This document shows, piece by piece, positions 62,501 to 64,000 of a DNA stretch of 64,000 nt (its first letter is position 1; the number at the start of each line of letters is the position of its first letter). The notes beneath the pieces are model-generated. The model saw only the letters and a program-made list of their open reading frames with translations. It searched no databases and was not told the DNA's origin. The stretch is from Leishmania mexicana MHOM/GT/2001/U1103 (Eukaryota > Euglenozoa > Kinetoplastea > Trypanosomatida > Trypanosomatidae). The position numbers and the translations under genes are program-made. The stretch lies in contig NC_018328.1 of the NCBI RefSeq assembly GCF_000234665.1, forward strand, positions 1-64,000, given 5' to 3'.

Positions 62501-64000
62501 AACTATGTGCAGCACAAGATGATCTCCTTCAATGACCTCGTTTTCCTGCAGAACCAGCGACTGGAGCCAATCGTGGTGAGCCTGCGCACCATCTTCGATA
62601 CCGCCCTCCCCGATTCTGACCACGACGGTTCCCGCGAGTCGTCGCGCGACGTCGGCACATGCCAGGAGCGGCAGCGAGAGATTGCCATTGCGCTGCTCTT
62701 CCTGAATCTTCGCGAGTACAAGTTCAAGCCCTTCGGCGTCCAGGACGAGCCGACGCACGCCACGAGCAACTTCGTGGAGCACTACAACCTCGAACCAGCG
62801 AAGGACTCGGCGCCGCGCCAGCACGGCGACTGCCAAGCGCTGCAGGCGTGGCGTTTTGTGAAGATCGTGGATGGAGTGACGGACGTGCTTGTCTCGTGCT
62901 GTCTCCACGTGCATCCCGACAACCCGCACGTCATTGTCCTCGACCGCTACCTGACTCGCATCCCAGCGGAACGCTACATCAACGGCGACTCGGAGAACAC
63001 CATCTTGGCCCACCTGGGCCACAGCGTCGAGAAGACCATAGCACAGCTGCGGTTTTTCGGCTTGACCTCGCCGGGCCATCCCTCCTTCCCACTCTTGCGC
63101 TCCTCCGTCCACACGACGGTGGGCGAGCTGCTGCGCATCAGCCAAGAAACATCTTCAGAGGACTCGTCGCTGCTGCGCTACCGGCACTTCTCGCTCGATA
63201 ACATGAGCCCGGCGGTGCTGCCAATGCTGATGGATCAAATATGCGGCGCACTCTCGCACTACGGCCCGACCTGCTTCGCCTACACCGCCGGGCACGCCGC
63301 GAAGGGCGTGGTGCATGTGGCGAACTTCTCGTGGAAGTGGATGGAGAGCATCCAAAACGACGCGATGGCAGACCCGCTGGAGCTCTATGTGACATGCGGC
63401 TACGACGTCATGGACTCGCCCGAGGCGACAGCGCCGTTGGCGCCGACCCGGGTCGTGCCGTACGTCGTGCCAGGTGTTCCGATCACCTCCGTGACGACCG
63501 AGGAATCGCAGATGTCGCTGCTGGGCGAGTACCAGCTGTGCGAGCGTGGCTGCCCGCTGCTGGAGTACCGTATCGTTCTCTCCGTTTCCTTGATGGAGGG
63601 CCTCTCGCTAGCGCTCTTCAACCTGCGCGACACGGAGTACGTTGTGCGCCTTCTGGGCTACGTCGTGCTGGCGATGGAGGAGAAGTCGGCGCTGTTGGAG
63701 GACGTGCTGTTGCAGCGCATGGGCTACGCCGTGCCGTCCTTCTTCAACGAGGCGGATCTGGCGCACAACTGCTGCGGCGACGACACGAATGTGATTCGCA
63801 ACAAGTTGCTGTCCATCAGCTTCGACGCGTACCGGCGGCGCGTCAATAACGTCCGCTTCCGTCCGCAGCCGGACGCGGAGCGGGACGAGCCCTTGGTGGT
63901 GATACTCGAGGGGATGTACAACCGAGGCCTCATTATTAACTACGTCTTTTCTGTCGAGGACGCCATCAAAGTGCTGTTCGACGAGTGCCCACAGTACTCA
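56600..64000 (+). CDS. Giant protein, 5' 2467 codons only; possibly SZT2-like
   Basis: An uninterrupted frame runs from ATG 56600 to the last base, so at least 2467 residues; the stop is outside the window. The early part (about residues 145-200: YHIWIALDYGRGVFSITRNG ... ILQVVETTLHAREQDLQQL) followed by a VWA-like segment (CNTLVLVSNVGAQASS, about 355-375) and FFRFEQLPPSMLVNY (about residue 660) resembles, in order and spacing, the start of SZT2, the large subunit of the KICSTOR complex that recruits GATOR1 to restrain TORC1. The similarity is weak and from memory. An Asp/Glu-rich linker lies near residue 1330 (EEADDEEDCDYDDEGEG). No membrane helix or catalytic motif was noticed. Codon bias (GC-ending) is uniform throughout, supporting one gene. 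Confidence 0.85.
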   Translation, partial: MTTDASPVNPYLLFNRADEFSTDAKIDYALRHYLLYPSRGDSATFAPTPLNTELDRRTLVRTLEELKRGVSLGDRLLPVTPSTCTTHNTNTSAFSSPEDAASPQFDAPNDGDASNVFFDGTDDLDAKPWDTAASSQANYWNRQIEVLYQSYHIWIALDYGRGVFSITRNGVVLVDRMPTIVASILQVVETTLHAREQDLQQLRNFVEGAIADEQTRSRVLQKVWSPTIFVSVVLLNVPHEVEKAVPFSRPTSSETEAAHSGMHRQRQRHQPSIIMYPPEYRHFTALGTDGGEYSRCSAVTLLFHCDARALLSDGTFLDRLRELLCRYESVYRERSTPEEWPQSSLRASLEYLVCAMPEKTPECNTLVLVSNVGAQASSKTFTFLQSTVRRKNLIVSIVALNRLLALDSPELSPLARFLSSVGGFAVNVDYWLALAAPRLNNEWCRKFEGARCLAQQIFVHLINGFPMTIPGAARRDLLADTVGEPVILYDGDHDLPDFVIGANMKEVLRALAALRFNQGWSVLIDYRDESAPSHMAARYEHNFHRGTITLHYEMNINRPAVYRRLLVSGTKALVDHFCKTRWNEETTNSVGEGSGHWLAYLSLLRLRVMMWIKAEQALMQLLNADPRQTPMSAIPDLAHLSSAEGVLSQWFNVSTVSSLGVFFRFEQLPPSMLVNYTRAQVANGAPTEAAARACVRGAMERRHRLVGREEDLTYVLTETVTTPSSWSGSANATRNVFSVVQFFPQYETSSGSDFGLAGAFECRVSCVLCDRVTQDALICALLSDIEEAVKDRNRATARKDRHLLVRTSHHTENQQALQLVKASLSTRGMGLLTSYTEGKRHTGVDAGSAVGRALTLSAIQEKGLHELGFPLYFRIRLPSFPWPLLNALCFRWILGCSEFYPFLAEEIFSHIVSRRLHAGFALIVYYTSSLKAVLMKRVGDPETHSHVCLFDVLEAIPSPTSTSVPAAQISLRRLVTPFKRARWSLWTYTHDIEEDMHIATAVFTCKVIATQQSSKRSLLARHMRERGFSPIVARVESILFALHVRYTEYVELRSPPSLGVKGCTQLRDRLLNIVSCVGDRSTVVKARILQADYVQQLSSGADAVDPDTDVYISVLSPMRYKRILCVLVLESDTEAGTGRHVVKVALAALDGQLLEYAIAQQYHQPRPTLPGRDTAAAAGSEECAVASPSHSAMPECIADRAVVLSLRHLLTVFTSVYCARELIAFIKRASAEMAAPAVAELTDAYAHLGNYAVEMDVTHLLNFVQWRCCEAAGGVPWRSKVQEVLTDVLASQQRSFSAHPTLWLPKTRADRARLRDETSCSGPASIQEEADDEEDCDYDDEGEGFSATGANVTSEDGANKKGVHPDLLPVAVKACVLLPLSTSGVCVEEEAECRWLSSAFNRRAERRQNTLRERSEWTIPSASFKDAAATVSSSSEAVDATEERLKLRLFVKTVPADLLSLCEDESFYPPQTAVRRTLRLLYYRFTSEEAPAAVGGASASHAPSFVAAPSYLGSEDEAATTEVDQLFAQPMAVAWNRQRCHDAFRSCTDRGSLPIRVGQVMQQIAERLKWRIAVYCLQNACYCTSFRQLRARVEAEPATQMVIPGVTTDGAAAVAAGERRDDKTREMWLRDPVLSHNESMRATELMENAELHALLCDVVTPALLSSHRFVSDTFPVEFTQQKTNVGRVVPEEAIKDVFRHCVDEDWMWVLPTLPLSYMVVPNREHFGERWVLVCTTAKSSHGVSGARVLLYDAQGTPAALETMHNYSRHLRTHVCNKIKQVSQLHLLKQLRESFNASAELIPPAWGDQFSQSSGAPGCSGSAHHGSPPVDSQDAYAAGFPFYLSGRNVLEIPIYYKLQHQCKKILHRIQGHCSRLELVAIFNRDQCFLVADDVEGDTFHYLRLVFVKDTAHTVSVTSRPPPLTSSDRCPQLVVQLFSATPNASVRRPLQRLQDFCYLLAVQELQGHLNYVQHKMISFNDLVFLQNQRLEPIVVSLRTIFDTALPDSDHDGSRESSRDVGTCQERQREIAIALLFLNLREYKFKPFGVQDEPTHATSNFVEHYNLEPAKDSAPRQHGDCQALQAWRFVKIVDGVTDVLVSCCLHVHPDNPHVIVLDRYLTRIPAERYINGDSENTILAHLGHSVEKTIAQLRFFGLTSPGHPSFPLLRSSVHTTVGELLRISQETSSEDSSLLRYRHFSLDNMSPAVLPMLMDQICGALSHYGPTCFAYTAGHAAKGVVHVANFSWKWMESIQNDAMADPLELYVTCGYDVMDSPEATAPLAPTRVVPYVVPGVPITSVTTEESQMSLLGEYQLCERGCPLLEYRIVLSVSLMEGLSLALFNLRDTEYVVRLLGYVVLAMEEKSALLEDVLLQRMGYAVPSFFNEADLAHNCCGDDTNVIRNKLLSISFDAYRRRVNNVRFRPQPDAERDEPLVVILEGMYNRGLIINYVFSVEDAIKVLFDECPQYS

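Overview
The window reads as the left end of a chromosome from a trypanosomatid of the Leishmania type. All 24 protein genes I can support lie on the + strand, have no introns, and are separated by 0.4-3 kb of pyrimidine- and (CA/GT)-rich spacer. Most genes are preceded by a long pyrimidine tract and an AG, as expected for spliced-leader trans-splicing from one polycistronic transcript. Kinetoplastid-type products are present: a PEX11/GIM5-like glycosomal membrane protein, a cap-4 2'-O-methyltransferase, a TFIIS pair, and SIDER retroposons carrying the Pr77 hallmark. From memory of gene order (PDK-like protein, ANTH protein, RPL17) I suspect chromosome 24 of Leishmania; this is inference and unchecked. 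I see no rRNA, tRNA, CRISPR array or strand-switch region.

Layout. Positions 1-3051 are subtelomeric: an A/C-rich, G-poor start, then two decayed coding stretches on the minus strand, one with an RNase H-like motif as in DIRS/TATE retroelements. From 3052 the transcription unit runs as follows: atypical PDK/BCKDK-like kinase; ANTH-domain clathrin adaptor; small mitochondrial G/R-rich protein; RPL17; conserved hypothetical; type I membrane protein; membrane J-protein; MYCBP2-type RING-Cys-relay E3; two-TM protein; enkurin; cap methyltransferase; WD40 protein. Next come an ankyrin+TPR protein and the PEX11-like protein, bracketed by two apparently identical 557-bp SIDER copies. Then: unknown 289-aa protein; phosducin-like protein; tandem AAA ATPase; HEAT phosphatase-scaffold-like protein; a 2.9-kb gene-free gap; two adjacent TFIIS-like genes; ubiquitin-like-domain protein; FHA-kinase; RBBP4-like WD40 protein; DDX56/Dbp9 helicase; and the first 2467 codons of a giant protein, possibly SZT2-like, that runs off the window.

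How they fit together. The genes do not form one pathway, which is normal for a trypanosomatid transcription unit; control is expected after transcription. Likely themes are RNA and transcription (cap methylation, TFIIS, Dbp9, RPL17, RBBP4), organelles (glycosome PEX11, mitochondrial PDK-like, J-protein and hypothetical proteins), flagellum (enkurin) and signalling (FHA-kinase, HEAT scaffold, E3). The points I would follow first are the compact RING-Cys-relay ligase, the paired identical SIDERs that could drive amplification of a 4475-bp two-gene unit, the PDK-like protein with a broken N-box, and the TATE-like relic.

Start codons were chosen as the first in-frame ATG after the likely splice acceptor; several longer open frames begin with GTG or TTG and were shortened.
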